Source: Calamus simplicifolius (Eukaryota > Streptophyta > Magnoliopsida > Arecales > Arecaceae). From it: DNA of 64,000 nucleotides. Below, piece by piece: positions 32,085 through 44,468 of the stretch. The stretch lies in contig UESW01004558.1 of assembly GCA_900491605.1 (NCBI GenBank), positions 729,920 through 793,919 on the forward strand, read 5' to 3'. A model generated the notes under the pieces. That model had not been told where the DNA came from. It saw only the letters and a program-made list of their open reading frames with translations, and searched no databases. Both the position numbers and the translations under genes were made by a program. How positions within the stretch are numbered: position 1 is the stretch's first letter; each line of letters opens with the position of its first letter.

Positions 32085-33733
32085 ATGGCAGCTCAAGCTA
32101 GTTCATCTTACTTAGAAGGTCAATCCACTAATCGACCTCCTTTGTTTAATGGAACTAATTATGGTTATTAGAAAGCTAGGATGAAAATTTTTATTCAAGC
32201 ACTTGACTATGACTTATGGGGTATCATAGTTAATGGTCCACACACACCCACAATTAGAGTAGATAACATGGTGATTCCTAAGCCGGAAATGGAATGGGAT
32301 GAACATGATAAAAAGTTGGCACAACTTAATGCCAAGGCTATGAATGTTTTATATTGTTCACTAGATGCAAATGAATTTAATCGAATTTCTACATGTATTT
32401 CCACGAAAGAAATTTGGGATAGATTAGAGGTTACCTCATGAGGGTACAAATCAAGTTAAAGAATCAAAGATAAATATTTTAGTGCATAAATATGAATTAT
32501 TTAGCATGAAACAAACTGAAACCATCACATGCATGTACACAAGATTCACTGATATTGTAAATGGTTTGAAAAGTCTAGGTAAGACCTATACTAATTCTGA
32601 ACTTGTGCATAAAATTCTTAGGTCACTTTCAAGATCGTGGGAAGCGAAGGTGACTGCCATCCAAGAAGCAAAGGACTTAAATGTGTTACCTTTGGAAGAG
32701 CTACTTGGATCCTTGATGACTCATGAGCTAACCATGAAACAACATCAAGAGGAGGAAGTCAAGAAAAAGAAGACAATTGCTCTTAAAGCTGCAGAAAGTG
32801 AGAAGAGCTGTAGTGATGATGATGATGATGAGAGACTGCACTCCTTGCAAGAAAATTTAAAAATTCATGTAAAGAAGGAGACCCTTCCACAAGAAGAAAT
32901 CTGGAACAAAAATGGAAGGAGAAAAGGAGAAAGAGAAGGACAAAGAAAAAAAAAGGAGCCCTTAATTTGTTATGAGTGTAAGAAACCATGGCATTTTAGA
33001 TATGACTGTCCTCAACTGAAGAAAGCCTACAAGAAAAAAAGAAGGCGTATGTTGCAACTTGGAGCGACAGCGATGAATCCTCTTCAGAGGAAGAACAAAA
33101 AGAAGTTGCAAACATTTGCTTTATGGAAAATGATGACAATGAGGTAAGTTCTGAAAACCCTTGTGATGATTTCACATTTGATGAATTATTTGAAGCTTTT
33201 AATGAACTAGTTGATGATTTTAAAGCCTTGAAAAAGAAATACAAATTTTTGAAAAACGATAATTCAATTCTCATTAAAGAAAAAGATAATCTTACTCATG
33301 AGATTGAGATGCTGAAATCTGAAAATGATAATTTAACAAAAGAAAGAAAATCAATCTCCAATGAAAATGATAAATTAAAGAAGAAGTTGATAAATATAAA
33401 AATATTGTTGATAAATTCACTAATAGTTCTGAAAAACTTAATTTATTATTGAGTAATCAAAGAGCTATATTTGATAAGGCTGGATTAGGATATAGGCCTA
33501 ACATAAAACAAAAGTTTGTCAAAAACTTTTTCAGAAAAGAACCAAATAAAGATGATGTTACATGTCATTATTGTAACAAGAAAGGCCATAAATCCTATGA
33601 ATGTAAGGCAAGAAATAGTAACAAGAATTTAAGTAGTAAAGGAAAGAAAATATGGGTTTCCAAAGGAACAATCTTTTATGCTACTAACCATGAAGGACCC
33701 AAGAAGGCTTGGGTACCTAAATATAAGACTTGA
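32085..33733 (+). pseudogene. copia-B gag
   Basis: Begins MAAQASSSYLEGQSTNRPPL at 32085. A stop (TAG, probably from TGG) follows at about 32169, and frameshifts occur near 32440, 33125 and 33450. The capsid-like region spans 32181-32750, then a lysine-rich part. Two zinc knuckles are visible: CYECKKPWHFRYDC near 32970 and CHYCNKKGHKSYEC near 33570. Gag forms the particle that packages the element RNA. Confidence 0.85.
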
Positions 33734-36700
33734 TCATTTTGCAGGAGTGTCTTGCGGCCAAAAGAGCAAAGCGAAAGTGGTATCTCGATAGTGGCTGCTC
33801 AAGACACATGACGGGTGACAAGGATCAATTCATCACCCTTGAAAGCAAAAGAGGAGGAGTTGTTACGTTTGGTGACAATGGCAAAGGCCAGATCATGGGG
33901 TTTGGTAAAATTCAAATAACTCCCTCCATATTTATTGAAAATATCTTATATGTTAATGGTTTAAAGCATAATCTAATAAGTATTAGCCAATTGTGTGATA
34001 AAGGTTTTAAAGTATCATTTGAAGCTATTTGCACTGTTTCTAATCCCATTGATAATAGCATTGTATTTACTGGAAATAGAAATGGCAATGTATACTTGAT
34101 TGATTTAGACAATTTGTCTACTAGTAATCATTGCTTAGTTGCTAATAATGCTAATATGAATGAGATTGGTTGGTTATGGCATCGTAGATTAGGTCATGCA
34201 AGCACACACCTAATTTCAAAATTAATTAGAATGGATTTAGTAAAAGGTCTTCCACAACTAGATTTTGAAAATAACAAAATTTGCGATGCATGTCAATTTG
34301 GAAACAAACTAGAAACTCTTTCAAAACTAAAAAATTGTTTCCACTTCTAGGCCACTTGAACTACTTCACATGGATCTTTTTGGACCTACTAGAACCACTA
34401 AGTCTAGGAGGAAAGAAATATGGTCTTGTGATTGTAGATGATTATTCTAGATACACTTGGGTATTATTTTTAGCTCATAAAGATGAGACCTTTCCATTAT
34501 TTTTGAAATTCTTCAAGAAGGTCACAAATGAGAAAAATAACACCATAGTGTCTCTTAGAAGTGATCATGGCACTGAATTTGAAAATCATTTATTTAAAAA
34601 CTTTTGCATTGAAAATGGCATCCATCATAATTTTTCAGCACCTAGAACACCACAACAAAATGGAGTTGTAGAAAGAAAAATAGAACTTTAGAAGACATGG
34701 CCCGTACCATGCTATGTGAAAGCAATCTACCAAAATACTTTTGGGCGGAAGCTATAAACACGGCACTATATTCTTAATAGAGCTTTAATTAGGCCAATCA
34801 TTAAGAAAACTCCTTATGAACTATGGAACAATAGAAAACCAAACATAAGTTACTTTCATGCATTTGGTTGTAAATGTTTCATTCATAATAATGGTAAAGA
34901 TAATCTAGGAAAATTTGATGCAAAATCTGATGAAGGCATTTTCTTAGGATATTCAACATCTAGTAAAGCCTATAGAGTGTTTAACAAGAGAAACTTAATT
35001 GTAGAAGAATCTATTCATGTAATTTTTGATGAATCTTTAGCATCAAGTTCAGGAAAGATTGATGATGAGGAAGATACAAACATATTAGAAAGAGACATTG
35101 AAAAATTGAATATAAATGTATCTTCAGATCATGAACAAGAAGTTAAAGATGATGATTCTCCTAGTGTTGATGTTGTTGATGCAAATCATAATGATATAGA
35201 TCTTCCTAGAGATTGGAGATATGCCTATGGTCATCCAAAAGAATTAATTATAGGTGATCCATCTCAAGGAGTAAGAACTAGATCATCAATGAGAAACATC
35301 AATAATCATCTTGCATTTGTATCTCAAATTGAACCTAAAACTATTGAAGATGCTGAAAAAGATAATAATTGGATGTTAGCTATGCAAGAGGAATTAAATT
35401 AATTTACTAGAAATAATGTCTGGACCCTTGTAGATAGACCTAAAGATCATTCTGTTATAGGATCAAAATGGGTATTTAGAAATAAATTGGATGAAAATGG
35501 CATAGTAATTAGAAACAAAGCTAGATTAGTCGCAAAAGGATATAATCAAGAAGAAGGAATTGATTTTGATGAAACTTTTGCACCTGTAGCTAGATTAGAA
35601 GCAATTAGATTATTACTCGCATTTGCATGTCATATGCATATCAATTTATTTCAAATGGATGTTAAAAGTGCATTTTTAAATGGATTTATAAATGAAGAAG
35701 TTTTTGTTGAACAACCACCTGGTTTTGAAGATCATGAATTTTCAAATCATGTTTTTAAATTGCACAAAGCACTATATGGTTTAAAACAAGCACCTAGAGC
35801 TTGGTATGAAAGATTAAGTAAATTTCTGATTGAAAATGATTTTACAAGAGGAAATGTTGATAAAACACTATTTTTGAAAAGAAAAGATAAGGATTTATTA
35901 GTAGTACAAATATGTTGATGATATTGTATTCGGTGCTACTAACAATCTTTTGTGTCAAGAATTTGCTAAGTTAATGCAGGGTGAATTCGAAATGAGCATG
36001 ATGGGAGAACTCAACTTCTTCTTAGGACTTTAAATCAAGCAAAGCAAAGAGAGGATTTTCATCAATCAAGCAAAATACACAAAAGAACTTCTCAAGAAGT
36101 TTGGAATGGAGTCAATCAAACCACTTGGAACACCTATGAGTCCTTCATGCAAATTGGACAAAGATGAAGATGGTAAGAAAGTAGATCAAAACATTATACA
36201 GGTATGATCGGATCTCTGCTTTACTTAACAGCTAGTAGACCAGATATCATGTTTGTTGTTTGTTTATGTGCTAGATTTCAATCTGAACCTAAAGAATCTC
36301 ACTTAATTGCTGTGAAAAGAATCTTAAGATATTTAAGTGGAACTAAAAATGTAGGTTTATGGTATTCTAGAGACTCAACATTAAATTTGATTGCATATTC
36401 TGATTCTGACTATGCTGGATGCAAACTAGATAGAAAAAGCACAAGTGGTGCATGTCAATTTTTAGGAAGTAACTTAATCTCTTGGTTTAGCAAAAAGCAA
36501 AATTCGGTTGCATTATCAACTGCTGAAGCAGAATATGTTGCAGCTGGAAGTTGCTGTGCTCAAATCCTTTGGATTAAGAGACAACTTGAAGATTATGGCA
36601 TAACACTTGATAAAACTCCTATTAGATGTGATAATACGAGTGCAATAAATTTAACAAAAAATCCAATTCAACATTCAAGAACAAAACACATTGAAATTAG

Positions 36701-36857
36701 ATATCACTTTATAAGAGAACATGTAGCTAATAATGAAATTTGTCTTGATTATGTTAATACTGAAGAACAATTAGCTGATATATTTATAAAACCTTTAAGT
36801 GAAGAGAGATTTTGTTATCTTAGAGGTGAATTAGGGATTTGTGACCCTTTGGAATGA
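33730..36857 (+). pseudogene. copia-B pol: protease, integrase, reverse transcriptase, RNase H
   Basis: Protease motif WYLDSGCSRHMTG at 33778; the pre-integrase HHCC finger at about 34180-34300 (HRRLGHAS and CDACQ); integrase core with VDDYSRYTW and SDHGTEFEN (34560) and PRTPQQNGVVERK. Reverse transcriptase from about 35400 has QMDVKSAFLNG and YVDDI (35911-35925). RNase H has YSDSDYAGC and STAEAEYVAA, and the frame ends ELGICDPLE at 36857. Frame changes occur near 34300, 34690, 34980, 35400, 35918 and 36200. Confidence 0.9.
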
Positions 36858-37359
36858 TTTTGAAACTCTAAGGAATGACTATCTAGATTTCTATTAATTT
36901 CTTGATATTCATTCATAATTTTAAGAACAAATTATCTAGTCATCTAAGCAATTTGATTCTTCATATTCCAAAGATTTTTTTAAAAATTTTATTGAACCTA
37001 TTTTGACAAGTTTCAGATGTTTGAATCTCAATTGTTTTTCTCTGAAACTGTCAGTGGAGTCGACACCTCAGTTTGAGGAGTTGACACCTCATCTGTGTCG
37101 CTCTCGTCCCTGACCTTGGAGCCGACACCGTATAAGTGGAGCCGACTCTAGTTCGAGCACTGACTGTGTTAGCGATTTGGAGTCGACACCCGACTTTGCG
37201 GGAGTCGACACCTGGGGGTCCCAAATTGACTTTATTAGGATAGAGTCGACACTTCGTCATTTCATTCGTTTTCAAATCCTTAACCAAACTCTTCCAAAAT
37301 TCTCTCAAAACCTCCCTAACTCAAATTCCACTCTATTCAAACTTTCCTAAGGATCTAAA

Positions 37360-37852
37360 TGACACCTAAGAGGAGAGGATCCGTACTTAGAGCGCCCGTG
37401 ATGACTGGGAAGCATTCGGCGAGGCGACCCATCCGCGAGCCGTCTCCGAGCGAGGATTCCATAACCCAATCGGACAGTCTAGGCCCTTCTTCCCCTCAGG
37501 TAGACACCTTAGCCGGGAGAGATTACCATGGGTAGAAGGTCGATTTCGAGTTCTTTGAGTCCGAGGGTTTTTCGATTGGAAATCAAATCAAGGAGCTAGG
37601 TTGGGATAAAGTGTGCTCATTAGATGTTCCTACCTATCCGGCCCTTGTCAAGGAGTTCTACTTCAATTTGTCAAGAGGTGATGGTGGGATCGTAAGCTCT
37701 GTTAGAGGTAAAAGAATCCACCTTACTTTTCAGAAATTAGGAAATCTTCTAAGATTCCAATCATCGGATTAGCAGCAGATGTTCACAGTAAGAGGTCAGA
37801 TGCTCTGTCAAGAATGTTAGGGAGAGAAGTAACAGAATTTGAAGAGGTTAGG
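37360..37852 (+). pseudogene. Extra ORF of copia-B (putative plant transposon protein), 5' part
   Basis: A frame starts MTPKRRGSVLRAPV near 37360, has a stop near 37530, continues through FEFFESEG and VPTYPALVKEFYFNLSRG, and is cut at 37852 by an LTR on the other strand. The relative at 40072-41049 supplies the remaining part. The sequence resembles the 'putative plant transposon protein' family; its role is unknown. It occupies the position of an envelope-like gene but shows no membrane protein features. Confidence 0.65.
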
Positions 37853-39341
37853 TGTTGGCCCAGATGGCAACCCAAGAGGGGGGGGGGTGAATTGGGTTCT
37901 TTAAAAATTTTAACCCTTTAAAAAAACCTATTGGCTTTGAGATAGATGAAATTAAATGCAATGTGAATATGAAGCACAAACAAGGAGATAGAGATAGAGA
38001 TAATCGAAGCACGGCAAACACAAAGATTTTATAGTGGTTCGGTGTATCCAACACCTACGTCCACTCCCAAGATTCACTTGGGTCCACACTATAATCCTCT
38101 TGATTACAGTCGAGTTGTTTTCCAAGATCATAACTCAGAACTTATTGTTTCCCAGGGATCACAACGAACCCAACCGGTTTTTCAAGCTCACCAGCACAAA
38201 ACCCTAAACTCAAGCTAATCTAGCTTGACCCGAGGTATACAACCTCCACTAGTTCAATCCCCTTGATAGAACTAGCACAAACAAGAAAGAATAGTATTTT
38301 TCAATAATACAAAGCTCCTCAAATGAGCAAATATTCAAAAATAAATGAATAGGGTTAGAAAAGCCTGTTTGAAGTAGATTGAATTTGAGCTTTTCTTCTT
38401 TTCCTCTTCTCTTTGGAGATGTTGAATCAGGCCTCAGCTTTGATTCGTTGCAAATATTGCAGATGAGAAGTTGGAAAATCTTCAAAAATAGAGCTTCTTC
38501 TTCCTTTTTGAGAATCCTTCGATTTTTCAAGTTTGAATGCCTTGGATTCCTCTTTGAGATTTTTGGAGTGGAAGGATTTGAGTTTGAATACTTTTCTCTT
38601 GGATTTCAGGCTCAAGACTTCTCGGATTTTTGATTTGAATATTCTCTCTATTTTTCATTATTTTTCAAAACAAGCTTTCTCCCCCTTTTTATAGATTTCG
38701 TTTAATCTATTTTTGGGAAGAAACTAGCCGTTGGAGTGTACCTGGAAACAAAATATATCCGTTAAAAGTTAGGTAAAAAGAAAATATTACTGTTAGAGCT
38801 GATCTGGCATTTTAAAATTTCGTCCCAGACAGGTTGGAGTCGGCTCCAACTTTTCAGGTGTCGGCTCCAAGTTGTTTATCCAAAAATAGAAAGTTCTGAG
38901 TTCGTCGAGGAGTCGGCTCCGAAAAAGTTAGGTGTCGGCTCGCCATCGTCAGGTGTCGGCTCCAAAAGACTATGTGTCGGCTCCAAGATGCTAAAAAAAC
39001 AAGCATTTTGTCCCCGCATCGGAGTCGGCTCCAGACACTGTAAGTGTCGACTCTGAAACTCTGGGTGTCGGCTCCGAAACTCTAGGTGTCGGCTCCGGAC
39101 CGTATCAAAAATCAGAAGAATATTTGACTGGCCATGGGGTCAGCTCCAGGATTCCTAGGTGTCGACTCCAGGTCCTGAAACTTTGAAACTTATGATTTGC
39201 AATTGATTCAAAACACGTTTCTTAATACCTTTATGTCGATCAAATATTTTTAAGTCCTGAAACACTTATCAAATCTATTAGTAATCAAATAAATATACTC
39301 AATTTTTTTATTAATCATCAAAATCAATAATCAGGTCAACA
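37853..39341 (-). repeat. 3' LTR of the second copia-B copy
   Basis: On the minus strand starts TGTTGACC and ends GGGCCAACA, 1489 bases, matching 30529-32023 in order and content, including the CCGAC words. Confidence 0.9.
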
Positions 39342-39355
39342 ATCTCCCCCTTTTT
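39342..39355 (-). promoter_or_regulatory. Polypurine tract
   Basis: Minus strand AAAAAGGGGGAGAT directly before the LTR start; it primes plus-strand DNA synthesis in LTR elements. Confidence 0.75.
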
Positions 39356-40071
39356 GATGATTATAAAAACATTGAGTATATGCATAGTATTCTCAACTTA
39401 AAATTTTCAAGGAAGTGATCTTCACAAGTAGGCTCCCCCTGAATAAGGTAGCTCCCCCTATGAAGTTCAAATTATCAATTGTTCTTCCTTTGCTATACAT
39501 ATTTGATACTTAAGATTCATTTATATCAATTTTCACTTTTATATCAATGTTCACTTAAGCTTATTTATGTATTTTCAAACTAATTTGATACTAATCAATC
39601 AAATACTAATCAATGCATATATGACATAGCTTTCATTCAAATGCATATATGACATAACTTTCTCCCCCTTTTTTGTAATCAACAAAAAGATAAAGAAAAG
39701 TTAAGTCAAAAGATAAAATTGATAGATCAAAAGATAATTTCATTTCATCAAAAGTCAAGTGTTACAAAAAGAAACTATACTTTCATTATATCAAAAACTA
39801 AAACTTTCATTACATCAAAATTACACTTTCATTTCATCAAAATTAAACTTTCATTACAAACATTACAAATTGTTTCTAATGATTCTTGTCAAATGATCCA
39901 AAATCTTTCCCATTCCATCGCTTTGAGTGGCTACAAATTCTTTCAACCTTCTATCAACAAAAGAGCAAGCAGTCATGATTTTATCTTGAAGCTCTGCATT
40001 GCACTTTGAATAGGTCCCAGAATCTCCACAGATATCTTTAAGTTCTTCAAATATATTTTTCAGATCACTAC

Positions 40072-41049
40072 TTAAAGATCCAGCAGAAGAGCTAAGAGTT
40101 GTTCTATCTTGCTAATGCAATCATCTAGGGAATAAAGAGTTTCTTTAAGATTCATAAATTTATTATCAAACTCAGTCTTCAGTTCATCCTTTTGAGCAGC
40201 AAGTAAGTCTTTGAGTTGCTCCAATTGAAGGTCTGAAAATCCAACTGATGAAATAGATGGCTGAACAAGAGTTTGAGCAGGTGCAGGGGCCGGAACAGGA
40301 CTCCTTGGCTGCGGAGAGGAAACCCTCATAGATGGACCATCCTCACAAGGTTCAGAAAGTCTAGGCTCAGGGGCTCTCTCATCCAAGTTACCTTTCCTTT
40401 CCCATTGCCCGTTCACCTTTACAAATCCCATCCTATGCAAAGTGGCCAGACTGTAGTAATCGGTGTGCCTGAGATTCTTGGATGGTTCATTCTCTAGAAT
40501 CACTACTCCTTGGCTCATGAATACCATAGTCAGAATCATGCCGTAAGGTAAGGACGACCTTCTTTTCCCTCCGGCCTCGGTCATATAGAATATCATCATA
40601 GCAGCTAAATTAATAGGTTGACCGGTCAATATACTGTCCATCACAACAATGTCCTGCTCAGAGACATACTCAAAACGACCAATTTTGGGGAATAAAATCC
40701 TACTACAAATGTTATGAAGTAATCTTAATTCCAAGGGCAATTGGTTAGCCCTAATCTCTTCAAATTCTGTAACCCTCTTCCTAACATCCTCGACAGAGCT
40801 GCTGATCTCTCACTATGCATATCGGCTGCTAATCCGGTAATGGGGATGCTTAGGAGGTTTCCTAATTTTTGAAAAGTAAGATGAACCTGTTTACCTCTGA
40901 TAGAGCTCACTAAACCACCATCACCTCTCGATAAATTGAAGTAAAATTCTTTTACTAGTGCTGGGTATGTAGGAACATCAAGAGAACAAACTTTATCCCA
41001 GCCTAATTCTTTGAGTTGTCTTCCAATCGAGAAACCTTCGGAATCAAAG
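40072..41049 (-). pseudogene. Extra ORF of copia-B copy 2 (putative plant transposon protein)
   Basis: Two overlapping frames: 40725-41049 (containing VHLTFQKLGNLLSIPITGLA) and 40072-40740. The second has a hydrophobic stretch around AAMMIFYMTEAGG, the block RRSSLPYGMILTMVFMSQGV, a proline-rich linker and a C-terminal coiled coil (LEQLKDLLAAQKDEL). One frameshift near 40735 separates them. The N-terminal part matches 37550-37850. Function unknown. Confidence 0.7.
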
Positions 41050-41050
41050 N
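41050..41050. other. Ambiguous base N
   Basis: The only N in the window. The copia-B ORF stops exactly here and unrelated sequence follows, so this is probably a joined or collapsed assembly gap. Confidence 0.8.
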
Positions 41051-41274
41051 ATTTTCCTACCTTATGTGCTTTGCATTACAATATTCGACCATTGAAATTT
41101 AATTTAGAAAATATTTGTAAATAACATAAAACCCATTTTTATATATTTTAAAACATTTTTTCTCAATTAACCAGCTAGATTTTAGTCCAATACAGCAAAC
41201 ACACAATCTTGAATATTCTCTCTCAGTGTAACACTGATAGATCCCATTTTGGATATCTACTGATCTTCATGTAT

Positions 41275-41275
<1 letters not shown>

Positions 41276-41314
<39 letters not shown>

Positions 41315-41328
41315 GAGAGAGAGAGAGA
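41276..41328. repeat. (TA)n(GA)n microsatellite
   Basis: TA repeat to about 41311, then GA repeat. Confidence 0.95.
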
Positions 41329-41982
41329 GCTCAACATGTCCATATATAGCTTTTCAATCAAGCATCATCGATCGACATTATCAAAGCTATATAGAGTCAA
41401 CATAAGATTTAGCAATACCCTCATGTTGATAAGAACTTTCTATAATTATGATTGGAACAACTTTTTTGTTATAGCAGCTGGTCCAAGAGTGCTCTTGTTG
41501 GTTCAATCAGTGCATGCCACCTTTCAAATACTCATGTCATTTACGTGACAACCGTACAAGAATATGTCATTCTCTCATAGTCTAAGGTTGCAATTAAATT
41601 TTAGGTTATAAGAATTTGGAGCACCATCTTCTTCAATTAATAATCTCTATTATTAACATAATTTCCATACAATATAATCTAAGGATTGACATCCCATCTT
41701 ATTAAAGGCACCCATAAAAGTAATATGCATGTTATTTATAATAAAACTGATTTTATTATAATAAATATTAGGTTTGTAGGGCATACAAGTCTTTAACCAA
41801 TTTCCAAAATCTCATATCACTGAAAAACAAAGATACAACTCTTATTATGTAACAACTCTGAGCATGTGATCTTCTAAATCTGCATATATTTTGGCATTCC
41901 ACCCAAACGATGCCTATGATTGTGATTCCCACAAAAAGACAAGCCAAGTAGTATTTCTCATATGCTCATAGCACTAATCACC

Positions 41983-42165
41983 ATTGGAAAAAAAAAAAAA
42001 ACTATTACCCAATTATGGTCCCAGCAATCGGGGGCCTTGGGAGGGACAAATTGGGGCTAGACATAAATTTTCATTTTTTTTTCGCAAAGTAGCTGCCCCA
42101 AGACTCGAGCCCATGCCTTTGTGCTTCTCTGCTCAAGCCTTATACTAGTGCACTAATTACTGTTG
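41983..42165 (-). mobile_element. tRNA-derived SINE
   Basis: On the minus strand TAGTGCACTAGTATAAGG resembles box A and GGGCTCGAGTCTTGG box B, about 35 bases apart. A non-tRNA body follows and ends in a T run (A run at 41986-41999 on the plus strand). Confidence 0.5.
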
Positions 42166-44468
42166 CAACATCAAACATGTCGCATTATCCACTGCTGGCT
42201 TGCATTATATTGTTTCTTTGCTGTTTGTATTATATACATGTGAAATGAGCAGATATCATTGCTGCCAAAATGCCTTTTTCTTCACCATTTTCTTTTCCCT
42301 AGGACATTGTAAATGCAAGCTGAAACAAGTTTTCTAATAATGCTAATATTCTGAGACATTGCATTGTCATTTTTCAATGTTGTTTTGAATCTTCTAAAAA
42401 ACCATCTTGCATAAATAACTGCTAGCAAACAAGTAATGGACACAAATCCTCCAAAAGTTTAATTCAGAAAACGTACATGGACTGCTGAACCTAGACTCCC
42501 AAGTCAGAGTTTGCAATATAAGCAAGTCCGCTTACAGTTTGTCTTCCTTTCCATAAATTTCAATCTTGGCAGCATTTTTAACCCAAAAAAGTTGACTACC
42601 CCTGTGACCATACCAGGACTTTTGCTAGCTACTGTAGCCATAGCAAGAGGCATTATTACCATCATCAATCAACTGATGATGAATGTGCCTCTCCTCTATG
42701 TTTATTCCATTTTTTTTTCTCATTTGGAAGTATGTTGGGTGCTTCTGTAATTACTCCATCTATATATATATATTCAACTGTAAGGTTTGACAACTAAGTA
42801 TAATTGAAACTCACACTAATGAAGCTAATTCAATCTTTTATAGTGAAATTTTGTTAAATTAGAGATTATTCCAATGATAAAATAGCATTGATTAACTTAG
42901 TTTTGTGGCATTACATTATTGCACAAATCAAGGGAAAAAGTGAACAAGAGCAAATTAACCAAGAAACAGCCTCCAAGTAACTACAGCATCTCAGTCCATA
43001 TGGTCAACTGAAATATCACCAAGAAAACTCAATTTTTATAATAAATTATGAGGATCAAATTCACTATGAAAATTTGGAGCTGACTAAATAATGATTCTGT
43101 AATCTTTGCATACTTGGATGTACTTTCATGGAACATGTTCTAGGTAGCACAATGCCAAGAAAAGAAGCTACGTATAGCATTGCAAACACGATTTAATTGT
43201 TAAATTATGTTAGATAATATATATGATATTTTATTTTGACCATTAAACTCAAGAGCGAATGGATCAAACATTGCACATAAAAAAAGCCAGATAATGACTG
43301 TCTGTCCGAAACATCATTCTACTGTACATATTTGTTCATATGTGTAACATGTGAATACAATGGCACAATGTAGAATTGCATCAATTCTTTCTCACAGGGC
43401 CAATAAATTAAACATGATTTATCATCAAGTAAGATAGTAGAAGCAGAGTTTATTATAAAGGCCTTGTTCTTTGGGAGGTATCAAAGTTAGTTGGGAATCC
43501 ACATTTTTCTAAGTAAGTGCTACTAAACAACACTTAGACAGAAAAAATAATTTACCCATGTTCTTTCATACATTAGAAAATGACTCGGGTATCTATTACC
43601 TATATTTTTTTATATTATAACTTTTCTGCATAAGTTGCTAAAATCTATTCATCTTCCTCGAGTATCCCTTATACTATCAAATCTATTTTGCATACTAATT
43701 ATATACTATCTCTTTATGATTGAAGCTCAATTTTCTTTTACCAAACTATATTTTCAGTCATACATCCAATATATACATTAATCATATATAAAATTCATTT
43801 TTTTAGAAAAATAAATTTTATAGTTACTATTTACTAATCATATAATAGTATATTATATTCCTTTATAAAACACAGATTATAAAATACAGATTATATATTA
43901 TAAAACACAAATTATATATTTACTAATCATATAATCAATATTCCTTTATAGTATATTTTTATTTTAATTATATAATCTTTCACAAACATTGTATTCTTAC
44001 TTTTTCTTCCCAAAATACATCGAGAATAAAAGGTAAATGAAAGGAAGAGTTGAGGATGGAGGAAAGAATCATGATCATGCAGGGATATTTGAGGAAGATT
44101 AAAAAAAAATTACCTAATCTGTAGAAAAACAATTTAAACATTATCCAAATGGTTAAGTGTTACCCCTCCAATTTAATAGGTAAATGATAATTTGAGAATG
44201 TAACTTATCCTTTTGGCTTTTTTTGGCTAAAGAAAAAGAACATGGATAAGTTGATCTGTGGGAAAGTTATTCAACTTTCCCATAAAATTTTTTCACCAAA
44301 GAATGGAACCGAAGAGTAAAACAATTCCAGTCTTAAATTCAATATCTAATATCGCAATATGCATTTAAGTTAGACAACTCTAATTTTGGTCATTTTCCTT
44401 GAAAGAGGTTCAGATAATAAAAGCATGATTTCAATTGAATAGTTTCAATTGCTTGCTATTGTCCTTAC
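42166..44468. other. Non-coding; expected site of later insertase exons, none found
   Basis: AT-rich sequence. Scanned for the remaining Oxa1/Alb3 exons (the region after DNHPG); none recognised. No other gene seen. Confidence 0.5.

Larger units (their letters stand above)
30529..37852 (+). mobile_element. Ty1/copia element copia-B, Sirevirus-like, defective
   Basis: Structure: 5' LTR 30529-32023, tRNA-Met primer site at 32026, gag with zinc knuckles, protease, integrase, reverse transcriptase and RNase H (to 36857), then an extra sense ORF between pol and the missing 3' LTR. A gag-pol with an additional ORF after pol is typical of the Sirevirus/Maximus lineage. The extra ORF is cut at 37852 by a copia-B LTR in the opposite direction, and the element's own 3' LTR is not seen. 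Many frameshifts and stops make it non-functional. Confidence 0.88.
37853..41049 (-). mobile_element. Second copia-B copy, minus strand, truncated
   Basis: 3' LTR at 37853-39341, polypurine tract on its right, then 3' untranslated sequence and the extra ORF up to the N at 41050. It inserted into the extra ORF of the first copia-B copy after GAGGTTAGG. No gag, pol or 5' LTR is seen, as the sequence changes at the ambiguous base. Confidence 0.8.
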
